From positions 744,001 through 808,000 of the forward strand of contig BQMF02000007.1 in the NCBI GenBank assembly GCA_027922465.2: a DNA stretch of 64,000 bases, given 5' to 3'. Source of the DNA: Turritopsis dohrnii (taxonomy: Eukaryota > Cnidaria > Hydrozoa > Anthoathecata > Oceaniidae). A program made the translations under genes and the position numbers. Below are positions 42,001 through 47,411 of this stretch, in pieces (position 1 is the first letter of the stretch; each line of letters opens with the position of its first letter). The notes under the pieces were generated by a model. It worked only from the letters and a program-made list of their open reading frames with translations. It ran no database searches and had not been told where the DNA came from.

Positions 42001-43722
42001 TCTTAGTATCAGGTTGATGGTAGTTATACTGTACCTATTTAATGATACATTTTTTCTCATGGTTATCAATGTACACATAATAATTGATAAAATGTTTGCA
42101 ACTTTGGGGAAATATATAGTCGCATTTTTGCGAATCTTATTATTATTAAGTTCTTTTTATTCATTATTTATAAATATAAATATAAATAAATGGCAATAAG
42201 CCATTGTATTTATTACAATTAAACCAAAGATACCAGAAAATACAAATGAAACAACAATGAAGCAAAAAAAAAAAAAAATTAACAACTGAGTGAATGAATG
42301 AAATGAGTGAATACATGTCTCTGAACAAAAAGAGTAGTCAGGTTGTGATGTCATATTCAATGAAACTTAAAAACTTTCAAAACCTTATAACTTTCAATAT
42401 TCATCCAAACAAGCTCAAACTTTCACAAGATGTTTTATTTAACCAATATTTTCGATTTTTGTTATTTGTGACGATTTAAGGGAAAAGGATAACAATCGAT
42501 GGATTTTGAGATTAAATAATCGATTCTAGGAAATCGATTATGGATTTCCAATGGAATGTTTAAGATTTCAAAGAATCAAAATCCATTCTTTTGAATCTCA
42601 AAATTGATTCTAGAATCTCAAAATCAATTTTTTTGAATCTCAAAATTGATTTTTTTGAATCTCAAAATCGATTTTCTTGAATTTAAAAATCGATTTGTGA
42701 CGTTCCAGGGAATTTTGATACTTGAAATTGTCCTGAAAACATTAAAGTTAAATAATGAAAAAAGACAATTGACCTTTCATTTGTGACAAGGAAACCATTT
42801 CGCGTAAAAACATTTTGCTCGTAAGACATTTTGCTTGTAAGACATTTTTCTTGTAAGAAAACCTGACGTAAGAGCATATTATACGTAAGAGGTTAAGTAA
42901 GTTGTGTCACAGCCTTCCCATTATGAGGCGCACGATCGCGCTAGCACTTGCTGCACTCCTTGATCGCACACGTACATAATCATTGTTAGAACTTGAAAAA
43001 CTTTTTTAAAAAGCCTTTATCACTGAATATTTTTTTGTTCCTTTCGTCTCCATTTAAAACGAGTCTAATAATGTGTAACAAAAATAATAATGAACTACAT
43101 GTTTCCAGTTTGAAATGTGCAGGTAGTATTGCATAATACCAAAGAATCGATTTTGAGATTCACAAGAATCGATTTTGAGATTCATTAGAATCGATTTTAA
43201 GATTCACAAGAATCAATTTATACAAATTAATGCTTGCTTGTTCATAATGTAATAATGTGAATTCAGGTTTCTATTATCATGCATTGAGGAGTCTTATTAT
43301 TGTTGATAAACAACTTCTAGAATTGAAAATTTTCCCTTTTTAATGTCATATGCGTGAATTCATTTCGGATTATGCAAACTCTTTACAAGTCTCATTTAGA
43401 AAATCATAGTCTACCACAGCCAATCAATAAAATTTATCAATTACAAATGAAAACCTACCTTTTTTGAAAGTATCATTGTAGGTATGTTTTTCTTATAGCA
43501 CATTGACCCTGTTTCGTCACATTTGTAACCTTGAGGACAGCAATGCTCAAAATCGTTACAGCAAACAGCATTTAATAATGGGCAGCAACCATACTGCCCA
43601 TCAGCTAAGATACAGCAAGTGTTTCCATCTGCACACTCAGTCTCATCGGGACATATTATATTTGCAGATAAATAAGTGATTCCTATTATGAATGTAGCAA
43701 TGGCTAGCCAATGCCTACGCAT
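1..43722 (-). CDS. Progranulin-like multi-granulin secreted protein gene (3'-incomplete), 15 exons in window
   Basis: Exons in transcript order: 43722-43459, 29189-29039, 28135-27905, 23798-23523, 23433-23224, 19467-19231, 19067-18840, 16326-16141, 13053-12826, 12712-12485, 12318-12091, 8161-7934, 5413-5186, 1643-1416 and 15-1 (cut by the window edge). All junctions follow GT/AG and the frame stays open throughout. The product has a signal peptide, then granulin 1, a charged repeat linker and twelve more granulin domains (paired-cysteine pattern C..C..CC..CC..CC..CC..C..C). The 12th cysteine of each domain is supplied by the start of the next exon (G-T/S-C). Granulins are secreted, disulfide-stacked modules; progranulin acts as a growth and lysosomal factor in animals. 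The exact role here is inference. The last exons lie beyond position 1. Intron 1 is about 14.3 kb, so an extra exon inside it cannot be excluded without transcripts. Confidence 0.88.
1416..1643 (-). CDS. Granulin gene exon 14: granulin domain, copy A of exon 12
   Basis: A 228-nt phase 1-1 exon, [20 protein letters not shown] linker and the core [28 protein letters not shown]. Acceptor AATAG and donor GTAAGA are visible. Last complete granulin exon before the left edge. Confidence 0.88.
1747..1838 (-). pseudogene. Relic of a truncated granulin exon (copy A)
   Basis: The minus strand reads CPDPK..., then [14 protein letters not shown], the start of a granulin core, and stops right after. The rest of the domain and the donor are missing. 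It sits just upstream of exon 14 and is duplicated with it (8262-8352). Confidence 0.6.
2255..2640. repeat. Three-copy tandem repeat, about 130-145 bp period
   Basis: Three units, each containing ATTCCATG, then a CACTCC(T/A)CCGTGGTGTC-like stretch and ATCAATTCAACGAT, start near 2265, 2425 and 2565. The units differ by scattered changes. Intronic, no coding signal. Confidence 0.75.
2650..5100. other. Intron with A/C-biased low-complexity stretch
   Basis: Between granulin exons 13 and 14. From about 3040 to 3960 the plus strand is strongly A/C-rich and open frames occur by bias alone; no domain is recognisable. Near 4240 and 4970 there are short stretches (CTCCTGATGAAGGACC; GGCTGGTGACAGCCGAAAGC) like 3' ends of retroelements. 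A TAACACCACTCTTG-like motif recurs at about 4650, 4858 and 5040. Confidence 0.4.
5186..5413 (-). CDS. Granulin gene exon 13: granulin with GSCINEEK linker
   Basis: A 228-nt phase 1-1 exon: linker [20 protein letters not shown], core [28 protein letters not shown]. Its first bases and upstream intron match the exon fragment at positions 1-15, so another copy probably follows just outside the window. Confidence 0.87.
5987..6595 (+). pseudogene. P2X7-intracellular-domain-like protein fragment
   Basis: The plus strand reads [16 protein letters not shown], then [13 protein letters not shown] (5987-6155). After a break, near 6515-6595, it reads [19 protein letters not shown]. This is the W-C-x-C-G...C..M followed by CIT..PGF..(V/I)C pattern of P2X7 cytoplasmic-tail-like zinc proteins, widespread in cnidarian genomes and often carried by transposons. 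A stop after ESIY, missing cysteines in the middle and frame breaks show it is broken. The family assignment is from memory of the motif. Confidence 0.5.
7013..7291 (-). CDS. THAP-type zinc finger fragment within the TTAA element
   Basis: A 92-residue open frame. It shows the C2CH THAP order: DCTNRSKRK with the first cysteine region partly lost, FHRIPSK, a conserved tryptophan in RKQWLHNI, then [16 protein letters not shown] domains bind DNA and occur at the N terminus of P-element- and Kolobok-type transposases. No catalytic domain follows. A TTTCAG-like splice context could join it to other exons, but I cannot support one. Confidence 0.6.
   Translation of the reverse strand: MKLWLAVQLIDCTNRSKRKVKEISFHRIPSKQHKDIRKQWLHNIQRDGTLPKDCIFYICSDHFEEHCFVRDFQGMNTSYLQTCFRYCMSFPL
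7934..8161 (-). CDS. Granulin gene exon 12: granulin, near-identical duplicate of exon 14
   Basis: A 228-nt phase 1-1 exon: linker [20 protein letters not shown] and core [28 protein letters not shown]. It matches exon 14 (1416-1643) almost base for base, the only difference noticed being near its 5' end, and the flanking intron sequence matches too. Copy B of the segmental duplication. Confidence 0.88.
8262..8352 (-). pseudogene. Relic of a truncated granulin exon (copy B)
   Basis: The minus strand reads [14 protein letters not shown] and then stops, the same relic as at 1747-1838 with a G to D change. The full cysteine core is absent. Confidence 0.6.
8400..9111. mobile_element. Inverted-repeat element with 'tatttgcYggtgta' ends
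   Basis: Left end ACTGTATTTGCCGGTGTAT, right end inverted ACACCAGCAAATACGGTAT, with GTCGACTTATACA copies just inside both. No coding region is visible. Similar ends are common in invertebrate non-autonomous transposons. Confidence 0.6.
9690..11250 (-). pseudogene. Degenerate non-LTR retrotransposon (APE plus RT), LINE remnant
   Basis: In translation order on the minus strand: an apurinic-type endonuclease piece near 10985-10860 ([20 protein letters not shown]), then RT pieces: [17 protein letters not shown] near 10130-10085, [13 protein letters not shown] (motif A region) near 10035-9985, and [18 protein letters not shown] near 9775-9720 (motif B region). Stops and shifts separate them. A 40-bp patch at about 9781-9826 (GGGGCGCTTATACGG) interrupts the RT and belongs to another repeat family. 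The pattern fits the CR1/L2/Jockey group; clade not resolved. Confidence 0.72.
11165..11250. repeat. Short tandem repeat, ~34 bp x 3
   Basis: GGTTAGTTCCACATAGAGCA-type units repeated about three times with small changes. Intronic. Confidence 0.6.
12091..12318 (-). CDS. Granulin gene exon 11: common-type granulin domain
   Basis: A 228-nt phase 1-1 exon: [20 protein letters not shown] linker, then [28 protein letters not shown]. Acceptor ACCAG and donor GTAAGT are visible. Confidence 0.86.
12485..12712 (-). CDS. Granulin gene exon 10: common-type granulin domain
   Basis: A 228-nt phase 1-1 exon: [20 protein letters not shown] linker, then [28 protein letters not shown]. Acceptor CATAG and donor GTAGAA are visible. 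Confidence 0.86.
12826..13053 (-). CDS. Granulin gene exon 9: common-type granulin domain
   Basis: A 228-nt phase 1-1 exon: [20 protein letters not shown] linker, then [28 protein letters not shown]. The donor after AATGGGG is GTAATG. It is one of a trio of exons (9, 10, 11) within about 1 kb. Confidence 0.86.
13690..14960 (-). pseudogene. Penelope-like retroelement remnant (RT then GIY-YIG)
   Basis: Reading the minus strand: [16 protein letters not shown] (RT motif B) near 14830, [14 protein letters not shown] (motif C, YVDD) near 14700, then a thumb-like stretch [20 protein letters not shown] near 14640-14580, and finally [20 protein letters not shown] (GIY-YIG-type endonuclease) near 14100-14040. 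RT followed by a C-terminal GIY-YIG is the diagnostic Penelope order. A GATGATGGCTACTGAAAGTG-like tail at about 13735-13715 resembles Penelope 3' ends. Frame changes between RT motifs show it is dead. Confidence 0.8.
15430..15690. repeat. Dispersed repeat family member (related to 17040, 19670, 26060)
   Basis: Shares GTGGTTTCACACTGGCG-, TATCATCGA- and AACAAACAAA-type segments with 17040-17480, 19670-19945 and 26060-26470. Ends in ACAGAGAATAATAATAATAA. No coding region seen. Confidence 0.55.
16141..16326 (-). CDS. Granulin gene exon 8: shortened granulin lacking one cysteine pair
   Basis: This exon is 186 nt, 42 nt shorter than its neighbours, and still phase 1-1 with intact splice sites. The linker [20 protein letters not shown] is of the common type. 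The core runs [24 protein letters not shown], so the CC pair that normally follows the conserved tryptophan is missing, along with the residues around it. The loss is in frame and leaves an even number of cysteines, so it could still fold as a smaller stack or simply be tolerated. Confidence 0.8.
17040..17480. repeat. Dispersed repeat family member
   Basis: Carries the family landmarks TGCAGAGCTATCGTTGATCA, TTTTGATGAGGTCAT, TTATCCCTATTGGCTCC and ATGCAGTGGTTCC in the same order as 26130-26340. Confidence 0.6.
18180..18490. repeat. Dispersed repeat related to 47170-47400 and 53750-53840
   Basis: The run from TTAAAGATGATGAAC through GAATTCAGAAATGG, AATGATTGGCTCT and TGACAGTTCATTGTC is shared in order with 47175-47395; the last part recurs at 53760-53830. 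Function unknown. Confidence 0.65.
18840..19067 (-). CDS. Granulin gene exon 7: common-type granulin domain
   Basis: A 228-nt phase 1-1 exon of the expanded type, with linker [20 protein letters not shown] and core [28 protein letters not shown]. Acceptor ATAG and donor GTGAGT are intact. It has no stops or shifts. Confidence 0.87.
19231..19467 (-). CDS. Granulin gene exon 6: granulin domain with lysine-rich linker
   Basis: A 237-nt phase 1-1 exon. It starts [16 protein letters not shown], a basic linker that could be a protease site, and then has [28 protein letters not shown]. From the core onward it is nearly the same as exons 7 and 9-14, whereas its linker differs. That suggests conversion or fusion of a common core with an older linker (inference). 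Confidence 0.85.
19670..19960. repeat. Dispersed repeat family member
   Basis: Landmarks ACTAGTATCCCGGGT, GTTGTAGAGCT, CATCGATCAATGATTTTGAT match the family at 17040 and 26060. Confidence 0.5.
19990..20620 (+). pseudogene. Probable retroelement C-terminal remnant
   Basis: A plus-strand frame near 20005-20080 reads [20 protein letters not shown], similar to a segment found before the C-terminal cysteine/GIY-YIG-like region of some retroelement proteins. Later frames give weakly similar pieces with many stops. The end GAGCTGAAAGCTCAATAAAT looks like a 3' tail. The assignment is tentative. Confidence 0.35.
20650..22000. other. AT-rich intron, nothing coding recognised
   Basis: Between granulin exons 5 and 6. 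It contains simple stretches such as (TTTA)n near 21525 and no frame with a recognisable domain on either strand. Confidence 0.4.
21955..22090. repeat. Dispersed repeat ending in a (GAC)n microsatellite, inverted copy at 45705-45845
   Basis: GCAGCCGATTACGGCAGCAA to the ACGACG tract is the reverse complement of 45705-45845, both ending in the same trinucleotide run. The (GAC)n tract lies at about 22059-22087. Confidence 0.7.
22640..23045. repeat. Interspersed 'CAGCCT(C)...TGTTCTTA' repeat
   Basis: Several diverged direct copies of a motif like GCCTCAGGTTGTTCTTAT at about 22662, 22698, 22748, 22945, 22985 and 23025. Intronic, non-coding. Confidence 0.55.
23224..23433 (-). CDS. Granulin gene exon 5: granulin domain
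   Basis: A 210-nt phase 1-1 exon starting [15 protein letters not shown]. Its core is [28 protein letters not shown]. The spacing between the last two CC pairs is one residue shorter than in the common type. It lies only 89 bp from exon 4, the shortest intron in the gene. Confidence 0.83.
23523..23798 (-). CDS. Granulin gene exon 4: granulin with extended N-terminal linker
   Basis: This 276-nt phase 1-1 exon begins [15 protein letters not shown] longer linker than in other exons follows, containing [18 protein letters not shown], and then the cysteine core [28 protein letters not shown]. The linker between granulins is where progranulins are usually cleaved into single granulins, so the charged extension could be a processing site (inference). 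Acceptor TTTAG and donor GTACTT are both visible. Confidence 0.83.
24070..24300 (+). pseudogene. THAP-domain pseudogene
   Basis: The plus strand reads [20 protein letters not shown] from 24078, then in other frames a stretch like RWLVNIKR and [14 protein letters not shown]. This is the C2CH THAP layout broken by at least two frameshifts. No transposase follows. It lies in the granulin intron upstream of exon 4. Confidence 0.6.
24269..25130. mobile_element. Possible inverted-repeat element rich in (C)GCGAGTA motifs
   Basis: Left AGGCCTCGAAATCC and right inverted GATTTGGAGGCTTGC, with repeated GCGAGTAC-like motifs near both ends. The inverted match is imperfect and no target duplication is clear. 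Confidence 0.45.
25535..25784 (+). mobile_element. tRNA-derived SINE
   Basis: Starts with a pol III A box (TGGCTAAGTGGTTAAAGC, 25545-25562) and B box (GGTTCAAACCC, 25578-25588) at tRNA spacing, continues with about 180 bp of unrelated body, and ends in an A-rich tail (25766-25784). The tRNA fold is not complete, so it is not a working tRNA. Confidence 0.75.
26060..26470. repeat. Dispersed repeat family member
   Basis: Same ordered landmarks as 17040-17480 (TTGTAGAGCT, ATCGTCGATCA, TTATCCCTATTGG, CAATGGTTTCACACTGACG), ending in a (CAGA)n tract at about 26437-26458. Confidence 0.6.
27219..27489. mobile_element. Mariner-like miniature inverted-repeat element
   Basis: Imperfect terminal inverted repeats of about 40 bp: left TACCGGGAGAGTC plus GTGTTTCACAAAAAA; right inverted TTTTTTTGTGAAACACCCG plus ACTCACCCGGTA. 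TA at both borders. Too short for a transposase. Confidence 0.7.
27905..28135 (-). CDS. Granulin gene exon 3: divergent granulin domain
   Basis: This is a 231-nt phase 1-1 exon with a TTTTTTCAG acceptor and a GTAAAT donor. It starts GKCHEFEG and carries a full paired-cysteine core: [28 protein letters not shown]. It is much more divergent from the other domains than they are from one another, so it is likely an old member. The 12th cysteine comes from exon 4 (GMC). Confidence 0.82.
28140..28860. other. Intron sequence, nothing recognised
   Basis: Between granulin exons 2 and 3. AT-rich, no conserved frame or clear repeat structure. Confidence 0.4.
28866..28950 (-). mobile_element. tRNA-related SINE fragment
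   Basis: On the minus strand, A box TAGCTCACTCAGTGG (28934-28920) and B box GGTTCAAATCC are at tRNA-like spacing. The acceptor stem does not pair, so it is a SINE head or tRNA pseudogene. Confidence 0.6.
29039..29189 (-). CDS. Granulin gene exon 2: six-fold KERSPD repeat linker
   Basis: The exon is flanked by TTTCTCAG at its 5' side and a GTAGAT donor after GGAG. It enters in phase 0 and leaves in phase 1 (151 nt), so it converts the phase-0 end of exon 1 into the phase 1 needed by the granulin exons. It encodes IIK and then six copies of an 18-bp unit (K-E-R-S-P-D), followed by [11 protein letters not shown]. The KC near its end together with the GKC start of exon 3 resembles the C11-C12 tail of a granulin, so it may be the residue of an eroded domain. 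The linker is highly charged and probably disordered. Copy number of the repeat could vary between alleles (inference). Confidence 0.75.
29200..30240. other. Start of granulin intron 1, nothing recognised
   Basis: AT-rich intron. Open frames near 29805-30080 on both strands overlap each other and show no domain. Confidence 0.35.
30240..30960 (+). pseudogene. Possible P2X7-tail-like transposon remnant
   Basis: A plus-strand frame near 30545-30710 reads [20 protein letters not shown], an acidic stretch, then a stop and [10 protein letters not shown]. Acidic lead followed by C-x-C-x-x-C is how the fragment at 5987 and its relatives begin. Only a short piece is left, so this is tentative. Confidence 0.35.
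32181..34084. mobile_element. Foldback element with TATAGATTA arrays at both ends
   Basis: Terminal inverted repeats: TATGTGACCGTCCATGGGAA at 32181 and the inverted TTCCCATGGACAGTCACATA ending at 34084. Inside each end lies an array of TATAGATTA units in both orientations (about 32215-32430 and 33785-34050), able to fold on itself. The middle holds a hairpin near 33473-33536 (CAGGCCTCTTGGA and its inverse); a third copy of the motif is at 32559. No transposase. Confidence 0.75.
34211..34708. mobile_element. Foldback element with CGCGAAATTAAATACCCGCG units
   Basis: Ends: ATACCTTAAAGGTATTAAAT at 34213 and inverted ATTTAATACCTTTAAGGTAT ending near 34707. At least five copies of a CGCGAAATTAAATACCCGCG-like unit lie inside, two groups facing each other. 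No coding capacity. Confidence 0.75.
34918..35134. repeat. Left part of a GCGCTTATAA-type repeat, split by the nested complex
   Basis: Holds GTGCGGCGCTTAC, a poly-G run (about 34971-34990), CACTTATTAGAGAGGGG and GGGGCGCTTATAAAAA. Matching motifs continue on the other side of the nested elements at 41782-41905, so one older element was probably split. Confidence 0.6.
35135..36758. mobile_element. Inverted-repeat element L (ACTGCGCGC family)
   Basis: Left end CGATGGCCCAGAAGGGTCAA, then GC-rich subterminal repeats with ACTGCGCGCT units. The internal part (35300-36130) is the inverse of 36955-37740 in element R. Its right terminal repeat is interrupted by about 500 bp (36151-36658) ending in TTCAATTCAATTC-A-rich sequence, like a truncated retroelement 3' end, and it lacks the outermost 40 bp. 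Non-autonomous. Confidence 0.7.
37987..39511 (+). pseudogene. Retrotransposon protein, N-terminal part: zinc finger and RT fingers/palm
   Basis: Residues 1-30 hold a C2HC-type finger ([20 protein letters not shown]). A linker region follows up to a single in-frame TAA at 38794-38796, after which the same frame continues without any other stop. Then: [18 protein letters not shown], the fingers motif [20 protein letters not shown], palm motif [17 protein letters not shown], and motif [15 protein letters not shown]. The TAA is a one-base change away from sense and looks like an inactivating mutation rather than a gene end. The frame is then broken at 39511 by a 396-bp insertion. Confidence 0.8.
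39512..39907. mobile_element. 396-bp insertion splitting the RT between motifs B and C
   Basis: Flanked by TTCTATG on both sides (39505-39511 and 39908-39914). Removing the insert and one repeat restores the exact reading frame across the break. It is AT-rich and has no clear inverted ends and no coding frame. A spliceosomal intron is less likely because no AG sits at the right border, although a TTTCAATTTTCAG stretch lies inside. Confidence 0.7.
39915..41485 (+). pseudogene. Retrotransposon protein, C-terminal part: RT motif C, thumb, CCHC and nuclease
   Basis: Continues the RT with motif [12 protein letters not shown] and a thumb-like region ([19 protein letters not shown]). About 290 residues on comes a CCHC-type knuckle ([19 protein letters not shown]), then [17 protein letters not shown] and AFFDIRVSN. 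The R...PD...(D/E)xK-like order resembles the restriction-like endonuclease of R2/R4-type elements, with R in place of the final K. No stop occurs inside this part, so damage is confined to the 5' part. Confidence 0.78.
41782..41905. repeat. Right part of the GCGCTTATAA-type repeat
   Basis: CCCGGGCGCTTATAAATTTC, then AAGCGCCCGGGAGAGGGGCG and GGATGCTTATTAGAAC. Matches the motif set at 34918-35134 across the nested complex. Confidence 0.6.
42495..43225. repeat. AATCGATTTTGAGATTC repeat arrays in opposite orientation
   Basis: About six units such as TTGAATCTCAAAATCGATT lie at 42575-42695 and three to four inverse units (AATCGATTTTGAGATTC) at 43146-43220, about 450 bp apart. They could fold into a stem. 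The second array ends about 220 bp before granulin exon 1. Confidence 0.65.
43459..43722 (-). CDS. Granulin gene exon 1: signal peptide plus granulin domain 1
   Basis: The chosen start is the ATG at 43722. The open frame extends further upstream, but the start there would be GTG, and a hydrophobic signal peptide ([20 protein letters not shown]) begins exactly at the ATG. A complete 12-cysteine granulin follows, running from ICPDETEC to CDETGSMC, with both final cysteines in the same exon, unlike all later domains. The exon ends with a short basic tail and a GTAGGT donor in phase 0. Phase 0 matches exon 2 at 29189 and not the phase-1 granulin exons, which supports direct splicing to exon 2. 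Confidence 0.85.
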
Positions 43723-43799
43723 AATTATGTCTAAACAATCACAGAATATAATAAGTGAAGTCACTTCATAGTATTAAAACTAACTGGTTATTCAAATAA

Positions 43800-45590
43800 A
43801 ATTAAGAAAAAATTGCTGCAAAAACAAATCGTTAATAAGCCAGTGAAACCAAAATTAAACAAGTGGAAAAGTTCAAATATCTTGAGCTTGCTTAATGCTC
43901 AGATCCTCTCAAATACAAAGAAACATAAAGGAATAGGCAAAAAGAAACTTATTAGTCCGACGGACTAATCAGAAACAACATCTTTAAACTCAATTGCAGA
44001 AACAAAATTCGAAATTCTATTGCTGTGTATAAGAACTCCTTGCTAATGCTAAGATACACCACTTCAAACGTTTGATGCTTTCACTACTGTAGCTTTCATT
44101 TTCTTATAATTATAAACAAGTACAAACACACAAAGGCAGTATGATTACAAGATAAACAACAGATTATTATGTATTTGCCAATATAGTTATTATCTATATA
44201 GTTATTTATAGTTATAAGATTACTATAAATCTGTGATTACGCAATAAAATTGGAACAAACTCCAGGAAAATAAGGGTTACGTAATAACCAGAGGAAATGA
44301 AATCATTTCATTGTTTCTTCATTAATGTTATACAAACTTTTCTGGTATATATTTTTTAAAAAAATCATTTTAAACAATATTTTTTTTCTTTCAGAATTAA
44401 CAAGAACACCAATCAGACAAAAGTTCAATCTTGTTAAACAAATCTTTATAAGCCTTGTGCTGCTTAATTTAAACCCTATAATTCCATAAGCTAATTCAAA
44501 TGATTTCTTTTGTTAAATGAAGTATCGTAAATAGAAGCCATATATTTTCTCTGTATATACATAACAAAAATATAAAAAGATATACATAATGTCTAATGCA
44601 CTGCCCATAAAACAATTTTTGAAATTTCAAGAATATAAAAATCATTACAAGAAAAAACTAGTTTAAACACATTCTTCTTCTTCAAACACTTTTTTGGCAC
44701 AAGCGTGCTTTATCAGATTAACACAGGCTTGCAATAATGTCATTTGAAAAACACGAAGAACTGAACTGCATTTTCTCAGTATTATATCATACTGAAAATT
44801 GCTTGCCTTCAAGTATTAATCTTAACATCAGATCAGTCATTTCAACATTAAAATTAAAACAAAAGGACTTGCATCTTTCGAATGGGAGGTTAAAAAACTC
44901 CATAAGCTACTTTTTGCAAGTTTGCATTATAAAGTTGTTAGAATATCCAGCTGTTGAAACGATATTTTTGGAATAGATATCAGGATCACCTATATCCAAA
45001 GCTCATAAACGTCACAAGTTTAAAAACAACCCTTCCAGACACTTTACTTTTTTCAGCACGAAGCAATATGCGCCACAAAGGTTAACTACCTTTCTTTAAT
45101 CAACCAAGAGAGAAAATCTAATATCACACAACTCGTTCGCTTTGCCTCCAATCTTGCGTCAAACCCTCTACCCTCCCTCCAGATCAACATAATAATAAGA
45201 ATCACAACAACTGATATCATAAGATTGCTGCCAAATTGGAAATTATTTCAGTACACTTCTTCAAAGAAATACAGTAATATAAATAATCCAATAGTATTAA
45301 TAGGTACCCGTAGCTGAGCAGCTTTTGTCAACAAAGCTTGACATCCTTTCTATGTAAATCAAATCGAAAGTATTATTTTGAAAATTAAATGCGCTATGTC
45401 ATGTGAGCGACGCACGTGTATGGCGATTGGATTATCTTTAGTCATATGATAATTATCAACACTATTTAGTTGCAAAATTATTACTGAATAGGATAATATT
45501 TTCTATATAAATATGATATTATTTTATGCAAGTGTATGGACAAAATTAATATAATATACCTTACTTGTGTATGATTAATATTGACCAACT
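43800..45590. other. Upstream of the granulin gene; no gene recognised
   Basis: AT-rich. It must hold the granulin promoter and 5' UTR, but no TATA box or transcription start can be placed with confidence. A short open frame at 44737-44976 (plus) has no recognisable domain. Confidence 0.4.
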
Positions 45591-45601
45591 TACAGTATAC
45601 T

Positions 45602-45673
45602 GCCGTGATCGTATAGTGGTTAGTACATTGCGTTGTGGCCGCAATAACCCAGGTTCGAATCCTGGTCACGGCA
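45602..45673 (+). tRNA. tRNA-His (GTG)
   Basis: Complete cloverleaf: acceptor GCCGTGA pairs with TCACGGC, anticodon stem TTGCG/CGCAA with loop TTGTGGC and anticodon GTG, T arm CCAGG-TTCGAAT-CCTGG, discriminator A. A box (GTATAGTGGTTAGTAC) and B box (GGTTCGAATCC) are intact, and a T-run (TTTT at 45677) follows as a pol III terminator. No mismatch in the stems, so it is probably functional. Confidence 0.93.
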
Positions 45674-45704
45674 CAATTTTATCTTACTACAGTTTTTATT
45701 AGTC

Positions 45705-45845
45705 AGCGGCATTAGCCATCGTCGTCGTCTATAATTTTTATTAAATTTTTACTTCTTGTTTAGTAATTCAAGTGAAAAGAAGATCGAGTGTGAATCATAA
45801 GATTAACAAATGCCGCTGACTTGCTGCCGTAATCGGCTGCATTTT
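45705..45845. repeat. Inverted copy of the dispersed repeat at 21955-22090
   Basis: Starts with CGTCGTCGTC and ends at CCGTAATCGGCTGCA, the reverse complement of 21959-22087 with small changes. Confidence 0.7.
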
Positions 45846-46257
45846 TTATTGTTGGACTATTATTGAGTTATTTTTGATCGTTTGTTTCGTGGGAAATGTC
45901 AGAATCAATCAATCAAAATCTATCTTCAACTTAATGGCATATTGTTCTGAACAAAGTTCTTTGAGAATTATACTCTCCAGTTCCCAAATGGAAATTAACA
46001 TAGCGAAATTTTTCTCGATAATTTTTTTCACTGTGAAACTTTTTCTCGAGAAGTCTTATATGTGGAAATCGGCCTTTATGTGAAGAGTATGTTCATGTAT
46101 TATGTTCAAACATAACATTAAAACACGATGAAAACACTTATAAAAGTATTTGAACAAATGAGGCTAAGCCCGAACCTTACCCTCACTAACCCAGACACAA
46201 TTCACAAGGTTTACACCGTAAAGTCTACTGTTTGAATCCTGCGAACTGTATCTGTAT

Positions 46258-47005
46258 TACCGTGGCTGATTCGAACAACATGGTTTTCTTTTTAAACCAA
46301 TAAAAATAATGAAAACTAAAATATGCGGCCGCACGTTTAAAATATGCGGCCGCATGTTATAAGGTGCGGCCGCATATTATAAACGTGCGGCCGAACGTTT
46401 AAAATGTGCGGCCGCATATTTTGATGACAGGATGTTATTTCTGGGCGTTTTCTATTAAACATGGTCTGGAAACTTTACACTACAACTTGATCTTGATGGC
46501 GTATAATTATGAGGTCTGTCGAATTAAAATCTACAGTATCGTCAGCATATTTTAACTTACAAAATATGGCGTCGTATGTGAAGGTATGTTGTTGTTGGAG
46601 ATTGATATTACAAATGTGCTCATACTTGAGCTTCGGTTTGATGTGGAAGTAATACTCCACCAAACTATCTAATACCGTGGACCCACACCAGTTTGTATCA
46701 ACAACATCCATTGTGAAATGAAATGTATGCTGTAATGTGGTGTTTCAAATAATTTCTATGGACAGGGAGTCAACAACTTGTGAATTCTTTCGACACTGAG
46801 ATTTACTGACCAGAAAAGATAAAAATATAGACTAGATAAATATATTATTTAAAGCCATCGACGAAATATGCGGCCGCACGTTTCAAATATGCGGCCGCAT
46901 GTTATAAGGTGCGGCCGCATATTTAAACGTGCGGCCGCATATTTTAGTTTTCATCATTTTTATTTGTTTAAAAAGAAAACCATGTTGTACGAATCAGCCA
47001 CGGTA
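46258..47005. mobile_element. 748-bp foldback element packed with GCGGCCGC palindromes
   Basis: Terminal inverted repeats: TACCGTGGCTGATTCG at 46258 and CGAATCAGCCACGGTA ending at 47005, extending inward through AACATGGTTTTC and ATGAAAACTAAAATATGCGG. The flank CTGTAT is duplicated (46252-46257 and 47006-47011). Each arm ends in four to five copies of (A/G)TGCGGCCGCA. No transposase seen in the 440-bp middle. Confidence 0.82.
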
Positions 47006-47169
47006 CTGTATGGAGTGAAAGAAAAAAATGTATCTACGTATTGTAACAGGCATGACACGTGGCGATCCACATACAAGAATCTACAGACCCACCCTTTGAA
47101 TGTTGTTAAAGCCACTTTCTTGATTATATCTCTTCAATTTGGTTTTCGTAAAATGCACTCCATAAATCA

Positions 47170-47400
47170 CTGTTAAAGATAATGAACCGTTGTAGAGCTG
47201 AGGGTTGCACTATGCTGATTTCAGTTCAAATAGAACAATTCAGAAATGGTATGGGGACAAGCAGATTATCAACAAAGCGCTCAAACAAATAAAAAAAATG
47301 ATTGGCTCTATGCTCGTGGAGATTATCTCACAAGAAAACTGCTGACACACTTTCTCGAGACCTGATGACAGTTCATTAATCTTTAACCTATTCTCTCAGG
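47170..47400. repeat. Dispersed repeat related to 18180-18490
   Basis: Shares ordered stretches with 18270-18480 and with 53750-53840, the latter including CAAGAAAACTGCTGACACA. Directly followed by the MITE at 47412. Confidence 0.65.
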
Positions 47401-47411
47401 TAATTAATGAT

